Shown in pieces: positions 18,978 to 28,235 of a DNA stretch of 64,000 nt. Each line of letters begins with the position of its first letter. The stretch's first letter is position 1. This DNA comes from Caulobacter radicis (GTDB taxonomy: Bacteria > Pseudomonadota > Alphaproteobacteria > Caulobacterales > Caulobacteraceae): the NCBI RefSeq assembly GCF_003094615.1, contig NZ_QDKO01000042.1, positions 83,814-147,813 on the forward strand, given 5' to 3'. A program made the translations under genes and the position numbers. Below the pieces are notes generated by a model. It did not search any database and was not told where the DNA came from. It was given only the letters and a program-made list of their open reading frames with translations.

Positions 18978-19979
18978 ATGCCGGGCAAACCAAAGCCGCC
19001 AACACAGTTCAAGATCTACGCGATCGGTCAACACATCTGCGATTCTGCGAGCGCCGAAGCGTTGATGGGGGGGCGGCACACGGCCGCGAAGATCACGTCT
19101 CACCAAGCTGATGGCATTATCGATCTGACCATCACGCACATTTACCTCCCTCATATTCACCTCTGGAGAAGCCATACGCTCGGCCCTATAAATATAGAGC
19201 TGCCATCAAAGGCTGACAGCCAGATTTTCTACTTTCCAGGACAGGGCGAAGTCGATATCTATGATTGCAATGTAACTCTGACGTGTGACGAAACATTCGG
19301 CGTGACAGCCGAGATTCCGTCTGTCAAAGGGATCCGAATCGACAAGGAGCGATTGGGCATAGGCCTTACGGTAAGCCGTAGCGCCATGGCTAAATACCTA
19401 TCCAAACGCTTGGATGGCGCGCTGCATAGCCCCATCACCTTCGAAGCCCGGTTCCGGGCGGACACGCCCGAGATCATGGGCATGGCGCAAATGCTCGATG
19501 CGATCTTGGACGCCTCGGGCGCCGCGACCTTGTTTCATGCCAACGACACGGCCGAAGCGATCTCTACCGGTGTCATCAGCCTGCTGCTCGACCATGTTCC
19601 CAACAACTATAAGCTCGCCCTGGAGCGTCATCGCAACGCTGCGCCTCCCGCCTATGTGGCGCGGGCGGTGCTGCTCATGAACCAAGCGCCCGACGCATCC
19701 GCTCTGACGGTTGAGGATGTCGCCAACGCCTGCGGTGTTAGCGTCAGAAAGCTACAGTACGGCTTCTCAGAACATCGAGGAGAAAGTCCGATCGCGCATC
19801 TGCGGGGCCTACGGCTGCAGCAAGCTCGAAAGATGATCTCCGGCGGCAGCCCACTTTCGCTTTTGCAGATCGCTCAATCTACGGGCTTCAGCAACTACGC
19901 ACGCTTCAGCAAGCAATATCGCAAGGCGTTTGGCGAAACGCCGAGCCAAACCCGCAGCGGAAGCGGCCTGCAATCTTGA
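18978..19979 (+). CDS. AraC-family transcriptional regulator
   Basis: A 333-residue regulator. A C-terminal AraC double helix-turn-helix occupies about residues 230-325 (LTVEDVANACGVSVRKLQYGF and LLQIAQSTGFSNYARFSKQYRKAFGETPS). The N-terminal 220 residues resemble the AraC-binding-like domain (AraC_binding_2) and contain HIHLWRSHTLGP. It lies about 80 bp after the GH26 gene on the same strand and most simply controls the neighbouring GH26/GH2/receptor genes. It is not closely similar to the two cassette AraC regulators. Confidence 0.9.
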   Translation: MPGKPKPPTQFKIYAIGQHICDSASAEALMGGRHTAAKITSHQADGIIDLTITHIYLPHIHLWRSHTLGPINIELPSKADSQIFYFPGQGEVDIYDCNVTLTCDETFGVTAEIPSVKGIRIDKERLGIGLTVSRSAMAKYLSKRLDGALHSPITFEARFRADTPEIMGMAQMLDAILDASGAATLFHANDTAEAISTGVISLLLDHVPNNYKLALERHRNAAPPAYVARAVLLMNQAPDASALTVEDVANACGVSVRKLQYGFSEHRGESPIAHLRGLRLQQARKMISGGSPLSLLQIAQSTGFSNYARFSKQYRKAFGETPSQTRSGSGLQS

Positions 19980-20384
19980 GCCGATCCAGCTAAGCCTCCC
20001 CTTACAATAGCCTCGCGCCCGGCCCAGCCCGGCCGGCTCTACTCATAGTTCTATTTCTACAAAAAAACACCCTAAATTGAAATATCAAGCACCACTATAG
20101 ATTTATCAGAGTGACAAATTGCGAAGATTAATTGCCGCACGCGAAATTTTACACGCGCCTTAACCGTTATTAACCAGGGCGTGGCGCGACCCTAGGGCCT
20201 ACGATCTGGGTCGAGATAGGGCAATGATACCTGCACGCTCAATGACAGCTGGAATGGTCCGAACGGGTCATGGGCTTGGCCACATTGAGATCGGCTGCCC
20301 CCCGCAACCACCCGTCGTACGGCCACGGTCCACAACGCACGCCGATACGCCCGTCGGCGGCCAGGATCGTGGGAGGCTGGCCTG
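19980..20384. other. AT-rich intergenic region
   Basis: No coding sequence seen. Positions 20040-20170 are markedly AT-rich for this DNA and include a perfect TGAAATATCA site (20078-20087). Nothing else identified. Confidence 0.4.
20078..20087. promoter_or_regulatory. operator-like palindrome TGAAATATCA
   Basis: An exact match to the palindrome in front of the fucose operons, within an AT-rich intergenic stretch. It lies about 300 bp before the next + strand gene and just after the AraC gene, so its target is not obvious. Confidence 0.4.
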
Positions 20385-20717
20385 ATGTTCGACCCGCCGC
20401 ACTCCGAGCCCGACCTGGCGGGCATCGCTCTTTCGAATGTCGACATCATCAAGCTTCATGCCGCCGTGACAATGTCGATCTGTGGCGCGCTGCATGAAAA
20501 GGGCCTCGTCAGTCACGCAGACATGGGCGCCATCCTTTCTGGCCAGATCCGCGATGAAGACGTTGATCCTTGGGCGAATGTGGTTCGCGCCATAGCCGCG
20601 GCGCTGAGCCGGTGTTCGGAGGCGCCCCCCGCCGCGCCCCCGACCCAATCTCGGACCGCCGGCCTTGCCCTCATCATCGGCGGGCTGGACCAGGCGGAGG
20701 CCAGCCATGCCCCCTAG
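20385..20717 (+). CDS. small hypothetical protein ahead of chemotaxis island
   Basis: A 110-residue protein preceded by GGGAGG. The first 75 residues form a plausible helical domain (LSNVDIIKLHAAVTMSICGAL, GLVSHADMGAILSGQI); the rest is Pro/Ala-rich. There is no signal peptide. I do not recognise it. It lies upstream of, and on the same strand as, the chemotaxis genes. Confidence 0.6.
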   Translation: MFDPPHSEPDLAGIALSNVDIIKLHAAVTMSICGALHEKGLVSHADMGAILSGQIRDEDVDPWANVVRAIAAALSRCSEAPPAAPPTQSRTAGLALIIGGLDQAEASHAP

Positions 20718-20978
20718 CAGCCGGCAATGGCGGCCCGCCTCGGCGCCTCAACCAAATCCCGCCTTCGAAGATCAGGCTTCTTCGATCTCGTTGAAAGAAA
20801 ACGGGGCGTGTCAGCGCCCTTTGCCCCACGACGCGTGACCTTTCGCCAGAAATACACCGACGAGACTTTCACCAACGCCTCCAGACAACAATTTCGCATT
20901 TCTGCTCAACATGGCGATTTGCAACGGGATCTAAAATCTCCCGCCAGCAAGTACTTCGCCCTACCACTAGGTGTCGCT

Positions 20979-22925
20979 ATGAGAATTCTGGAAAACACCA
21001 AGATCGGAACGAAGATCATTTGCATGATCGTCGCCATGGCGCTCGTTGCGGGCGGAATCGCGATCTATGCATCGACACGGCTGAAAAATCTCGACAGAGA
21101 ATACACCCAAATGATCGAGCGGCAGAATGGCGCCGCGTTCGACATGGCGATGGCCAACCGCGCTGTCGTTAGCATGGGATACGGAACTTATATCGCCGTC
21201 GCCCAGCCGACCGGCAGCCCTGCGGCCCAGACCGGCGTCGTCATGCAGCGCAAGGCCGAGGCCGATGCGGAGAGGCTCCTGGCCAGCGCCTTAAGGCTCG
21301 TGCCCGAAAAGGCGGAAAAAATCCGCGCCCTTCAAGCCAAGTTTGAGCGGCTGAGAGGCCTTAGCAACGCCGCGATGGACCACGCCCGTAAGGACGAAAC
21401 CGATGAGGCCAGGAATGGAGCCATCGTCGCCGATCAGTCCATCGGCGACTTCATCGCCGATGGACTGGCCCTGCGCACCGAGCTGATGCGCGATGTCCAG
21501 GTTCGGACGAAGCAACTGTCGAAAATGAACGATCACGACACCTTGATAATGATGGGCGGAGCTTTGGCGGCGACCGGTCTGATGCTCGCAGTCGGGCTCT
21601 TGATTTCGAGCCAGGGCATTACCAAGCCACTCAACGCTCTGGCTGAACGCATGAAGCAGCTGGCCTCCGGCGATCTGGACGTCGCCGTCGATGGCCAAGC
21701 GCGCGGTGATGAGGTCGGCCGGATGGCCAAAGCCGTGCAGGTGTTCAAGGACAATGGCCTTGAGGCGCGGGAAATGGCGAAACAGGCCGACGGCTTGCGC
21801 GCCGAAGCTGAGAGCGAACGCGGGCGGGGCGAGGCCGAGCGCCGCCGAGCCGAAGCCGAGCAGGCCATGGTGGTCACCACCTTGGCCGCAAGCCTAGGCC
21901 GATTGGCCAAGGGCGATCTGACGGCGAGGATCGACGCTCAGTTCGACGGCCAATATGCCCAGATCAAGGCTGATTTCAATTCGGCGATCGACAGCCTGCG
22001 CGAGGCGATGAGCGCGATCACCAACGCCACAACCAGCATCAGCGGCGGATCGGACGAAATCGCCGCCGCTTCCGACGACTTGTCGCGCCGCACAGAGCAG
22101 CAGGCCGCCAGCCTTGAGGAGACCGCCGCCGCGCTCGACCAGATCACCGCGACGGTCAAGCGCAGCGCCGAGGGCGCCAGACAAGCCTCAAACTCTGCAG
22201 CCGGCGCCAAGATCGATGCGCAGAACTCCGGGGCGGTCATGCAGGAGGCGGTCTCGGCCATGACCGAGATCGAACAGAGCTCGGGCCAGATCACCAATAT
22301 CATCGGGGTGATTGATGAAATCGCCTTCCAAACCAACCTGCTGGCGCTGAACGCGGGCGTGGAGGCGGCGAGAGCCGGTGACGCCGGCAAGGGCTTTGCG
22401 GTCGTCGCCCAGGAGGTGCGGGCCCTGGCTCAGCGCTCGGCCGAGGCGGCCAAGGAGATCAAGACCCTGATCGCCAACTCCTCCTCCCAGGTTGAGCGGG
22501 GGGTCAAGCTCGTGGGCGATACACGTCGCGCCCTGACCGGCATCGTCGACAAGGTCGGCCAGATCGACGCCCTGATTTCCGAGATTGCTCAGTCGTCTCA
22601 GGAACAGTCCACCGGGCTCAACCAGGTGAATGTCGCCGTCAATCAGATGGACCAGGTCACGCAGCAAAACGCCGCCATGGTCGAGCAAGCGACCGCCGCG
22701 GCCAGCAATCTCAAGAGCGAAGCAGGAGAACTGGCCCGGTTGGTGGCCCAGTTCCGCACCAGCGACGGCGTCCGCCCCGTCGCTCGCCCTCAGCTGGCCC
22801 AACCAGGGCGGCATGCGCCGGCCCATAATCCTGTCGCTCAAGCCCGCACCAGGCTGGCCGCTTTTGCGGCGCGCCCCGGTTCGCCCTCGGCTCAAGCGAT
22901 TGACACGCAATGGGAGGATTTTTGA
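20979..22925 (+). CDS. methyl-accepting chemotaxis protein with CheR-docking-like C-terminus
   Basis: A 648-residue transmembrane chemoreceptor. The start at 20979 (MRILENTKIGTKI) is chosen because it directly precedes membrane helix 1 (about residues 12-31); the open frame runs further upstream without protein-like content. A helical periplasmic sensor domain follows, then membrane helix 2 (about 185-208), HAMP regions and a long coiled coil. The signalling tip contains IDEIAFQTNLLALNAGVEAARAG. The last five residues are QWEDF, fitting the xWxxF pattern of the CheR/CheB tethering pentapeptide (NWETF in enteric receptors). Its stop overlaps the cheW start (TGATG). Confidence 0.95.
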   Translation: MRILENTKIGTKIICMIVAMALVAGGIAIYASTRLKNLDREYTQMIERQNGAAFDMAMANRAVVSMGYGTYIAVAQPTGSPAAQTGVVMQRKAEADAERLLASALRLVPEKAEKIRALQAKFERLRGLSNAAMDHARKDETDEARNGAIVADQSIGDFIADGLALRTELMRDVQVRTKQLSKMNDHDTLIMMGGALAATGLMLAVGLLISSQGITKPLNALAERMKQLASGDLDVAVDGQARGDEVGRMAKAVQVFKDNGLEAREMAKQADGLRAEAESERGRGEAERRRAEAEQAMVVTTLAASLGRLAKGDLTARIDAQFDGQYAQIKADFNSAIDSLREAMSAITNATTSISGGSDEIAAASDDLSRRTEQQAASLEETAAALDQITATVKRSAEGARQASNSAAGAKIDAQNSGAVMQEAVSAMTEIEQSSGQITNIIGVIDEIAFQTNLLALNAGVEAARAGDAGKGFAVVAQEVRALAQRSAEAAKEIKTLIANSSSQVERGVKLVGDTRRALTGIVDKVGQIDALISEIAQSSQEQSTGLNQVNVAVNQMDQVTQQNAAMVEQATAAASNLKSEAGELARLVAQFRTSDGVRPVARPQLAQPGRHAPAHNPVAQARTRLAAFAARPGSPSAQAIDTQWEDF

Positions 22926-23380
22926 TGACCCAGCTTGCTCCTGAAGGCCAGCTGGAGCTGATCTCCTTTGAGATCGGCGGCCAGGAGTTCTGCATCGATA
23001 TTCGCGTGGTTCGCGAGATCCGTGGGTGGACGCCAGCCACCGCCATCCCACAGACACCAGGCTATGTTCACGGGGTCATCAACCTGCGCGGCGCGGTGAT
23101 GCCGGTCCTGGACCTGCGAGAACGCCTTGGCCTTGGTCGAACCGATCCCGCGTCCAGACATGTGATCGTTGTCGTTCAGCACGACAATAGGATGGCCGGA
23201 CTTGTTGTCGACGCGGTCCAGGAAACCTTCATGGTCGAGGCGAGCTTGTTGCAGGCTCCCCCGCCCTTGGGCGCGCGAACGGATGACCTTTTCGTCGATG
23301 CGATCATCCCCCTGGACGGTCGAATGCTCAGTCGCCTGGTGGTGGGCGCGCTCCTGCCCACCACGCGACAGGCGGCCTGA
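22925..23380 (+). CDS. cheW: CheW-like chemotaxis coupling protein
   Basis: A 151-residue single-domain CheW protein linking receptors to a CheA kinase. Family features are FEIGGQEFCIDIRVVREI, the GVINLRGAVMPVLDLR block and the VVDAVQE segment. It starts at 22925, overlapping the receptor stop, so the two are translationally coupled. No CheA gene is in the window, so it must work with a kinase encoded elsewhere. Confidence 0.95.
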   Translation: MTQLAPEGQLELISFEIGGQEFCIDIRVVREIRGWTPATAIPQTPGYVHGVINLRGAVMPVLDLRERLGLGRTDPASRHVIVVVQHDNRMAGLVVDAVQETFMVEASLLQAPPPLGARTDDLFVDAIIPLDGRMLSRLVVGALLPTTRQAA

Positions 23381-23416
23381 AGATGAACCCGATACTCGGC
23401 CTGCCCCCTCTTCTGC

Positions 23417-23436
23417 CCCCCCGCCGCGGCGGGGGG
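23417..23436 (+). terminator. perfect GC palindrome after cheW
   Basis: A 20-bp perfect palindrome (C6 GCC GC GGC G6) starts about 35 bp after the cheW stop. It has no loop and no T-tract, so it is unlikely to be an ordinary terminator, but it would fold in RNA and could reduce read-through or block ribosomes. Its presence argues that the next small gene starts downstream at 23467. Confidence 0.4.
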
Positions 23437-23466
23437 CGAGGCGCCCCGCCCCCCTGCCGCTGCGCC

Positions 23467-23700
23467 ATGGTTGATCATGATCTGAGCGCCCTGGAGAGCC
23501 TGACCATGGTTCTGGCTTCAATCCTCATGGGCGAGCGGCCAGACGCCTTCGCCCGGGCCCTCCAGCTTGAGTACGGGCGCCAGGCCATGGCGCAGGACAC
23601 CCAGCAGCAAGATCTGCCCGCTCTCGTGGCCACGCTATTGGCCCAGCTTGTCGACCATGCCGATCACTTGCGTGATGCGATGGAGGAGGGAAGACCATGA
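23467..23700 (+). CDS. small helical protein between cheW and a chemoreceptor
   Basis: A 77-residue, Leu- and Ala-rich, probably all-helical protein (MVDHDLSALESLTMVL...). The open frame begins at 23383, but its first 28 codons cross a GC palindrome and a Pro/Arg-rich stretch, so the ATG at 23467 is the better start. Its stop overlaps the next chemoreceptor start (ATGA at 23697-23700). I do not recognise it. Position suggests a chemotaxis accessory role. Confidence 0.6.
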   Translation: MVDHDLSALESLTMVLASILMGERPDAFARALQLEYGRQAMAQDTQQQDLPALVATLLAQLVDHADHLRDAMEEGRP

Positions 23701-25379
23701 CATTCCAATTGCGCGGCGCTTCAGGCGAACGGGCTACCTTGGAGGCCCTCGATCGCTCACTTGCTATTATCGAGTTTGACCCACAGGGGACGATCCTGGC
23801 GGCAAACCGCAATTTCTGCGCCGCGCTAGGATACAGTCTCAGCGAGATTAGGGGGCGGCACCACAGCCTTTTCGTTGACCCAGCCTTCGCCAAGACCGTC
23901 GACTACGCTGCGTTCTGGACCAAGCTCGGTCGAGGTGAATTTGACGCACAAGAGTATCTTCGCATCGGCAAGGGGGGCACTGAGGTTTGGATCCAGGCGT
24001 CCTACAATCCGGTTCGCAACGCGCGAGGCGTAGTGAGCAAGGTCGTAAAGGTGGCGACCGTCATCACGGCTGAAAAGTTGAGGAACATCGATTTCGAAGG
24101 CAAGCTCAACGCCATCTCCCGGGCCCAGGCCGTCATTGAGTTCACGCCGGACGGAGAAGTCCTCACCGCCAATGACAACTTCCTCAGGACGCTCGGCTAT
24201 GAGCTTTCGGAAATCCAGGGCAAGCACCATCGGATGTTCGTGGAGCCTGACTATGGCCGCTCACCAAGTTACGAGGACTTTTGGCGCAGGCTCAACGTCG
24301 GCGAGTTCATCGCCGCAGAGTTCAAACGTCGAGGCAAGAACGGCAGAGACGTTTGGATCCAAGCCTCATATAACCCGATCTTCGATCAGAGCGGACGCAT
24401 CCTTAAGATCGTCAAGTTCGCCACCGACATAACCGGAAGGGTGGAGGCCGTTGACAAGATCGCCGCAGGGCTCGACCAACTGGCGCGCAACAATCTGGCC
24501 TATCGTATCCAAGGGCCTGTCGAGGCCGCGTACGAGAAGGTGCGCGCCGACTTCAACGCCACCTGCGACACGCTCGAGGACACGATATCATCGATCCTTG
24601 CCTCGACCGGGCAGGTCAATGGCGGGGCCCGCGAAATCTCCACCGCGTCGCATGACCTTGCTCGCCGCACCGAGCAGCAGGCCGCTAGCCTCGAGCAAAC
24701 CGCCGCGGCCCTGAGCCAGATCACAGCCACCGTGAAACGCAGCGCTGAAAGCGCCAAGCAGGCCTTCAGCGCGGCCTCACAAGCGCGCAATGAAGCTCAC
24801 AGGTCCAGCCAGGTGGTCCGCGAGGCCATGTCGGCGATGGACGAGATCGAGGGCTCGTCACGACAGATCACCCAGATCATCGCGGTAATCGACGAGATCG
24901 CCTTTCAGACCAATCTTCTGGCCCTCAATGCCGGAGTCGAGGCGGCTCGGGCCAATGAGGCTGGCAGGGGTTTCGCCGTGGTCGCATCCGAGGTCCGCGC
25001 TTTGGCGCAACGCTCCGCCGAAGCCGCCAAAGAGATCAAGATCTTGATCGGCAGATCGACCGCCCAGGTCGAACGCGGCGTCAAGCTGGTGGACGAGACT
25101 GGGGCGGCCTTGACCGGCATCGTCGCCAAGGTCACCGAAATCGACAGCCTCATCTCGGAAATCGCCTCGTCGTCTCATGAGCAGGCCACGGGCCTCGCCG
25201 AGGTCAATGTGGCCGTCAATCACATGGACCAGATGACCCAGCAGAATGCCGCCATGGTGGAGGAGGCCACCGCCGCCGCGACCAGCCTCAGCACCGAAGC
25301 GCATGAACTCTCCAGGCTGGTTGGGCAGTTCCAGGTGGAAAGTGGTCCCTTCGCCGCGCCGGCCCGTCAGACTGCGTAG
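23697..25379 (+). CDS. soluble methyl-accepting chemotaxis protein with two PAS domains
   Basis: A 560-residue chemoreceptor without membrane helices, so it is cytoplasmic. Two tandem PAS domains (about residues 15-130 and 140-250) share the pattern F.P.G.ILAANRNFCAALGY / FTPDGEVLTANDNFLRTLGY and the KV.VATVIT / KFATDIT ends; such PAS pairs often bind flavin or haem and sense redox or oxygen. The C-terminal signalling domain has IDEIAFQTNLLALNAGVEAARAN. The start overlaps the preceding small gene. Unlike the first receptor it lacks a docking pentapeptide and ends APARQTA. Confidence 0.95.
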   Translation: MTFQLRGASGERATLEALDRSLAIIEFDPQGTILAANRNFCAALGYSLSEIRGRHHSLFVDPAFAKTVDYAAFWTKLGRGEFDAQEYLRIGKGGTEVWIQASYNPVRNARGVVSKVVKVATVITAEKLRNIDFEGKLNAISRAQAVIEFTPDGEVLTANDNFLRTLGYELSEIQGKHHRMFVEPDYGRSPSYEDFWRRLNVGEFIAAEFKRRGKNGRDVWIQASYNPIFDQSGRILKIVKFATDITGRVEAVDKIAAGLDQLARNNLAYRIQGPVEAAYEKVRADFNATCDTLEDTISSILASTGQVNGGAREISTASHDLARRTEQQAASLEQTAAALSQITATVKRSAESAKQAFSAASQARNEAHRSSQVVREAMSAMDEIEGSSRQITQIIAVIDEIAFQTNLLALNAGVEAARANEAGRGFAVVASEVRALAQRSAEAAKEIKILIGRSTAQVERGVKLVDETGAALTGIVAKVTEIDSLISEIASSSHEQATGLAEVNVAVNHMDQMTQQNAAMVEEATAAATSLSTEAHELSRLVGQFQVESGPFAAPARQTA

Positions 25380-25392
25380 CCTGGAGGCTTTC

Positions 25393-25824
25393 ATGAACGT
25401 CAAAGCTGAAACCCGCGGCCCCGATCCTATCGACATTTTTGTCGGAACGCGCGTGCGTGTGCGCCGAAAAGCGCTCGGAATCACCCAGGAGAAATTGGGC
25501 GACAGGCTAGGTTTGACCTTTCAGCAGATCCAAAAGTACGAGCGCGGCGCCAATCGCATAAGCGCCTCAAAGCTGTATGCGATCGCAAGGGCGCTGGGTG
25601 TGCCGGTGGCGTTCTTCTTCGACGGCTTGGTTGATCCGGCGGGGAGCCGTGAGGATGGTGAACGCCAAACCCAATCGGCGAGGATGGTCATGGACTTTAT
25701 GGCCTCATCGGAAGGTGTGGAACTGGCTGAGCATTTTCCGCAAATCCGACGGGGTTCGATCCGGCGACTTCTTCTCGATCTTGTAAAAGCGATGATCGCC
25801 GACGGTGACGAGACCGCAGACTGA
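25393..25824 (+). CDS. XRE-family helix-turn-helix regulator
   Basis: A 143-residue protein with a Cro/C1-type helix-turn-helix (about residues 17-72: RVRRKALGITQEKLGDRLGL, FQQIQKYERGANRIS) and a helical C-terminal region. This type is abundant in Caulobacterales. It starts 13 bp after the chemoreceptor stop, with a GGAG ribosome site, and is probably co-transcribed as the last gene of the chemotaxis island. Confidence 0.92.
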   Translation: MNVKAETRGPDPIDIFVGTRVRVRRKALGITQEKLGDRLGLTFQQIQKYERGANRISASKLYAIARALGVPVAFFFDGLVDPAGSREDGERQTQSARMVMDFMASSEGVELAEHFPQIRRGSIRRLLLDLVKAMIADGDETAD

Positions 25825-26076
25825 ACGCGCCAGTTGCGCAGCGCCCATGGCACCGCGTCCTGCGCGCCTCTTCTAAGCAGCCCGCCCTCCTGTTTGGCCC
25901 GCCATCACGGGAGTAAGCCAGCCCGAAGGCGTCAAGCCAGCGCTTCGAGCGAGCCACACGACAGCTGAGGCGAGCACCGCATTGACGTAGTGGCGCCACT
26001 TCCATCGAAGATTTTTCTCTAGACTGCAGGCGCTGACGAGCGCGGCCGCCAACTTCCGAGAAGGGTGGCCGCATCG

Positions 26077-27009
26077 TCAAATCTGCGCGCCCGCAGGTTT
26101 GTTGTGATCCGGTCCGACGTCTCTGCGTTTTCGTGCGATGCGCCACATAAAGAAGATGATGCCGCAGACAAAGAACAGCGTGCAGAAGATGCTTCCCTCC
26201 GGGCCATCCGCGCCACCGGTGAGAAAGTCCGTTCCGGCTGGGGCCAGCGAGACGATGAGCGCGGGCACGCCCGCGTCTAGGCCGGTGACCGGCACGTCGA
26301 AGCCGGTGGCTATTATCCAGTTCCATCCCACGTGCCACCCCATCACACCCCAAATGTTGTTGGATGAGATTGACCACGCGCTCGCGAAGAGAGCGAAAAG
26401 CAGAGTATTGCCGGTGACGAGCCAGGGCTGACCCCGGGAGAAATGCATCAGCGTAAAGGTAAGCGACGATAACAGGACGGCAACGATGAGGTTCGTGCGG
26501 CGTGTGATGACTGAGGTGAGCCATCCACGGAAAATGATTTCTTCGATGCTGGCTTGAACGAGGAAACCTACGAAGAGGCCAGCCATTGCGATGATTGCGC
26601 CAGAGAACTGAGCGGCCGGAAACAGTGCGCCAGGTTCGTAGGCGCCGGCCAACCAGATACAGGCTATCATTGCCGACGGCATGACTACACCAACAACCAG
26701 GCCGCCATAGAATCCTTGCGCCGCACCGTCTCTCGTAAGACCGATTGTGCCGGCGTTCCGCCGCTCGACGACGGCTATCCATGCGGCAACGGCGAGCAGC
26801 CAGGTGATGAAGGATACAAACAGCATCGCCGTGAGGCCTTGGGCGCCGACGAAATCGCCTTGTGCATCCACAAAGCCGAACCGATCAAGAAAAAGCGCGG
26901 ACGGAATCTCGGTGGCGATCGCGAGGGCGATGCAGATGACGGGAGTGAGAAGCGCCCATGGAAGCCAGCCGCGCGCCGGTGATGTGCTGTAAATGGTTCT
27001 GAGGTTCAT
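26077..27009 (-). CDS. CPBP-family (CAAX/Abi) intramembrane metalloprotease
   Basis: A 310-residue membrane protein with about eight hydrophobic helices. The family signature is intact: EEIIFRGWL (Glu156-Glu157, Arg161), the second motif around FTLMHFSRG with its His, and a third His near GVMGWHVGWN. Members are Rce1/Abi-like proteases that cleave near membrane-embedded segments; the substrate is unknown. No bacteriocin-type peptide gene was found next to it. The convergent strip 25825-26076 holds nothing I can identify. Confidence 0.85.
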   Translation of the reverse strand: MNLRTIYSTSPARGWLPWALLTPVICIALAIATEIPSALFLDRFGFVDAQGDFVGAQGLTAMLFVSFITWLLAVAAWIAVVERRNAGTIGLTRDGAAQGFYGGLVVGVVMPSAMIACIWLAGAYEPGALFPAAQFSGAIIAMAGLFVGFLVQASIEEIIFRGWLTSVITRRTNLIVAVLLSSLTFTLMHFSRGQPWLVTGNTLLFALFASAWSISSNNIWGVMGWHVGWNWIIATGFDVPVTGLDAGVPALIVSLAPAGTDFLTGGADGPEGSIFCTLFFVCGIIFFMWRIARKRRDVGPDHNKPAGAQI

Positions 27010-27060
27010 ACCCGCAGACTGAAGCGGGTCGCGGTCCAGTTATAGAACGATCGTGTGCGT

Positions 27061-27405
27061 TCACTCCCACTGACGCAGGGCGGCGGTTTCGGGCTCGCCG
27101 CTGTTGGCGCGCCAGAAGGTTCGATGAGCAAAAGCTCCACTTCGCGTCTCGCGTGCGGGCGGTGTTCCTCGCCCCTCGGGACGACGAAAAGGTCTCCGGG
27201 CCCAAGCGTGATGCCCGCAGCTCTATTTCAAGTTCACCCTGTAGAACAAAGAAAAGTTCGTCGTGTCAGCGTGCGTGTGCCAAGCGTACTGGCCCAGGAA
27301 TTTGACGATCATGATGTCATAGTCGTTGAGCGTCGCGACCGTTCGCGGCGCCCAATGGTCCAAGACCATGGCGAGTTTCTGCGTGAGGCTGATCTTGTTC
27401 TTCAT
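27061..27405 (-). pseudogene. cupin-domain gene with three apparent frameshifts
   Basis: Starting at ATG 27405 (MKNKISLTQKLAMVLDHW), a small cupin protein can be read through to a stop at 27061 only by changing frame three times, each consistent with one lost base. The sites are near 27262 (after YAWHTHADT, continuing DELFFVLQGELEIEL), near 27213 (continuing ITLGPGDLFVVPRGEEHRPH) and near 27110 (continuing SGEPETAALRQWE). The net frame change is zero. The intact version would be about 115 residues with cupin motifs H.H.D.E.F.VL.G and PGD..VVP.G..H. It may be a real pseudogene or reflect sequencing errors. It lies next to the AraC gene. Confidence 0.7.
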
Positions 27406-27428
27406 CTTATGGAGACTGAGGGCGCGCC

Positions 27429-28235
27429 TCATACCGGTCTAGGACGATTGAGCCGTTGCCATTGCGCCGGCGTCAGGCCGTAGGCGCTCCGAAAGTGTCG
27501 CGTCAGGTGGCTCTGGTCAGAAAATCCGCTGGCAGCGGCGATTTCTGCAAGCGGGGTCCTGCCGTTCATCATGGCTCGCGCTGTGTCGAGGCGGCGGAAG
27601 ATCAGATAGCGATATGGGCTGACGCCCAGCAGCGCTCGGAATCCGCGCGAGAGCTGCCAACGATCCTGCCCGCTGACGCGTTCGAGATCATCAAGTCGGA
27701 CATTGCTGTCCGGGTGGGCGTCTATGAATGCGCGCGCCAGCGCCACCGCCTGGAAATCCACGCGCCGGTGATACGTCTGTTCACTCCCAAGCTCTGACAG
27801 CGCCTCCGCGAGGTCGAGCATGGCCTGATCATACTCCAGGCCACAGAGGTCTTGGTTGAGATCACCAATAAGGGCCGTGGCGGCCGCGTGCAGCCGCGCG
27901 TCGTCAGATACGCCCTCGGCAAGGAACGGAAGGGCGCGTCCGCCGAGAGCCTGCTGAAGCGCGGATGGTGCAACGCTGGCGCTCCGGTACCGGAAGTGTC
28001 GCCCGTCCCCGGCGTGACCGTCATGAAGCTCATCCGGATGGAGAACGACGATCTGACCGGGCACCGAATGACGCCGTGATCCGCGGTAGGAGAAGCTCTG
28101 CACCCCCGCGACGGTTATGGCGATGGCGTATGTGTCGTGCCGATGTGGACCGTAGGCCGCCCCGTTGAGGGACGCTTCAAACCGCTCGAAATCACCCGGC
28201 GCCCGTACTATCCAGCTAGTTTCGTCAAACGACAT
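27429..28235 (-). CDS. AraC-family transcriptional regulator
   Basis: A 268-residue regulator. The start at 28235 is preferred (GGGTGGAG ribosome site and the first family-like residues); the frame is open to 28574 but without protein-like content. An N-terminal AraC_binding cupin (about 20-100, YGPHRHDTYAIAITVAGV, VVLHPDELHDG) precedes a C-terminal double helix-turn-helix (about 170-262, PLAEIAAASGFSDQSHLTRHFRSAYGLTPAQW). The class often senses small ligands and regulates neighbouring exporters or enzymes. It is divergent from the tandem-STN gene and upstream of the broken cupin gene. Confidence 0.9.
   Translation of the reverse strand: MSFDETSWIVRAPGDFERFEASLNGAAYGPHRHDTYAIAITVAGVQSFSYRGSRRHSVPGQIVVLHPDELHDGHAGDGRHFRYRSASVAPSALQQALGGRALPFLAEGVSDDARLHAAATALIGDLNQDLCGLEYDQAMLDLAEALSELGSEQTYHRRVDFQAVALARAFIDAHPDSNVRLDDLERVSGQDRWQLSRGFRALLGVSPYRYLIFRRLDTARAMMNGRTPLAEIAAASGFSDQSHLTRHFRSAYGLTPAQWQRLNRPRPV

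Noticed and set aside
25740..25790. GGTTCGATCCGG resembling a tRNA T-arm
   Set aside because: It lies inside the XRE regulator coding sequence and no acceptor, D or anticodon stem surrounds it.
26077..28235. Possible bacteriocin/immunity locus because of the CPBP protease
   Set aside because: No leader peptide gene, maturation enzyme or dedicated exporter is next to it.
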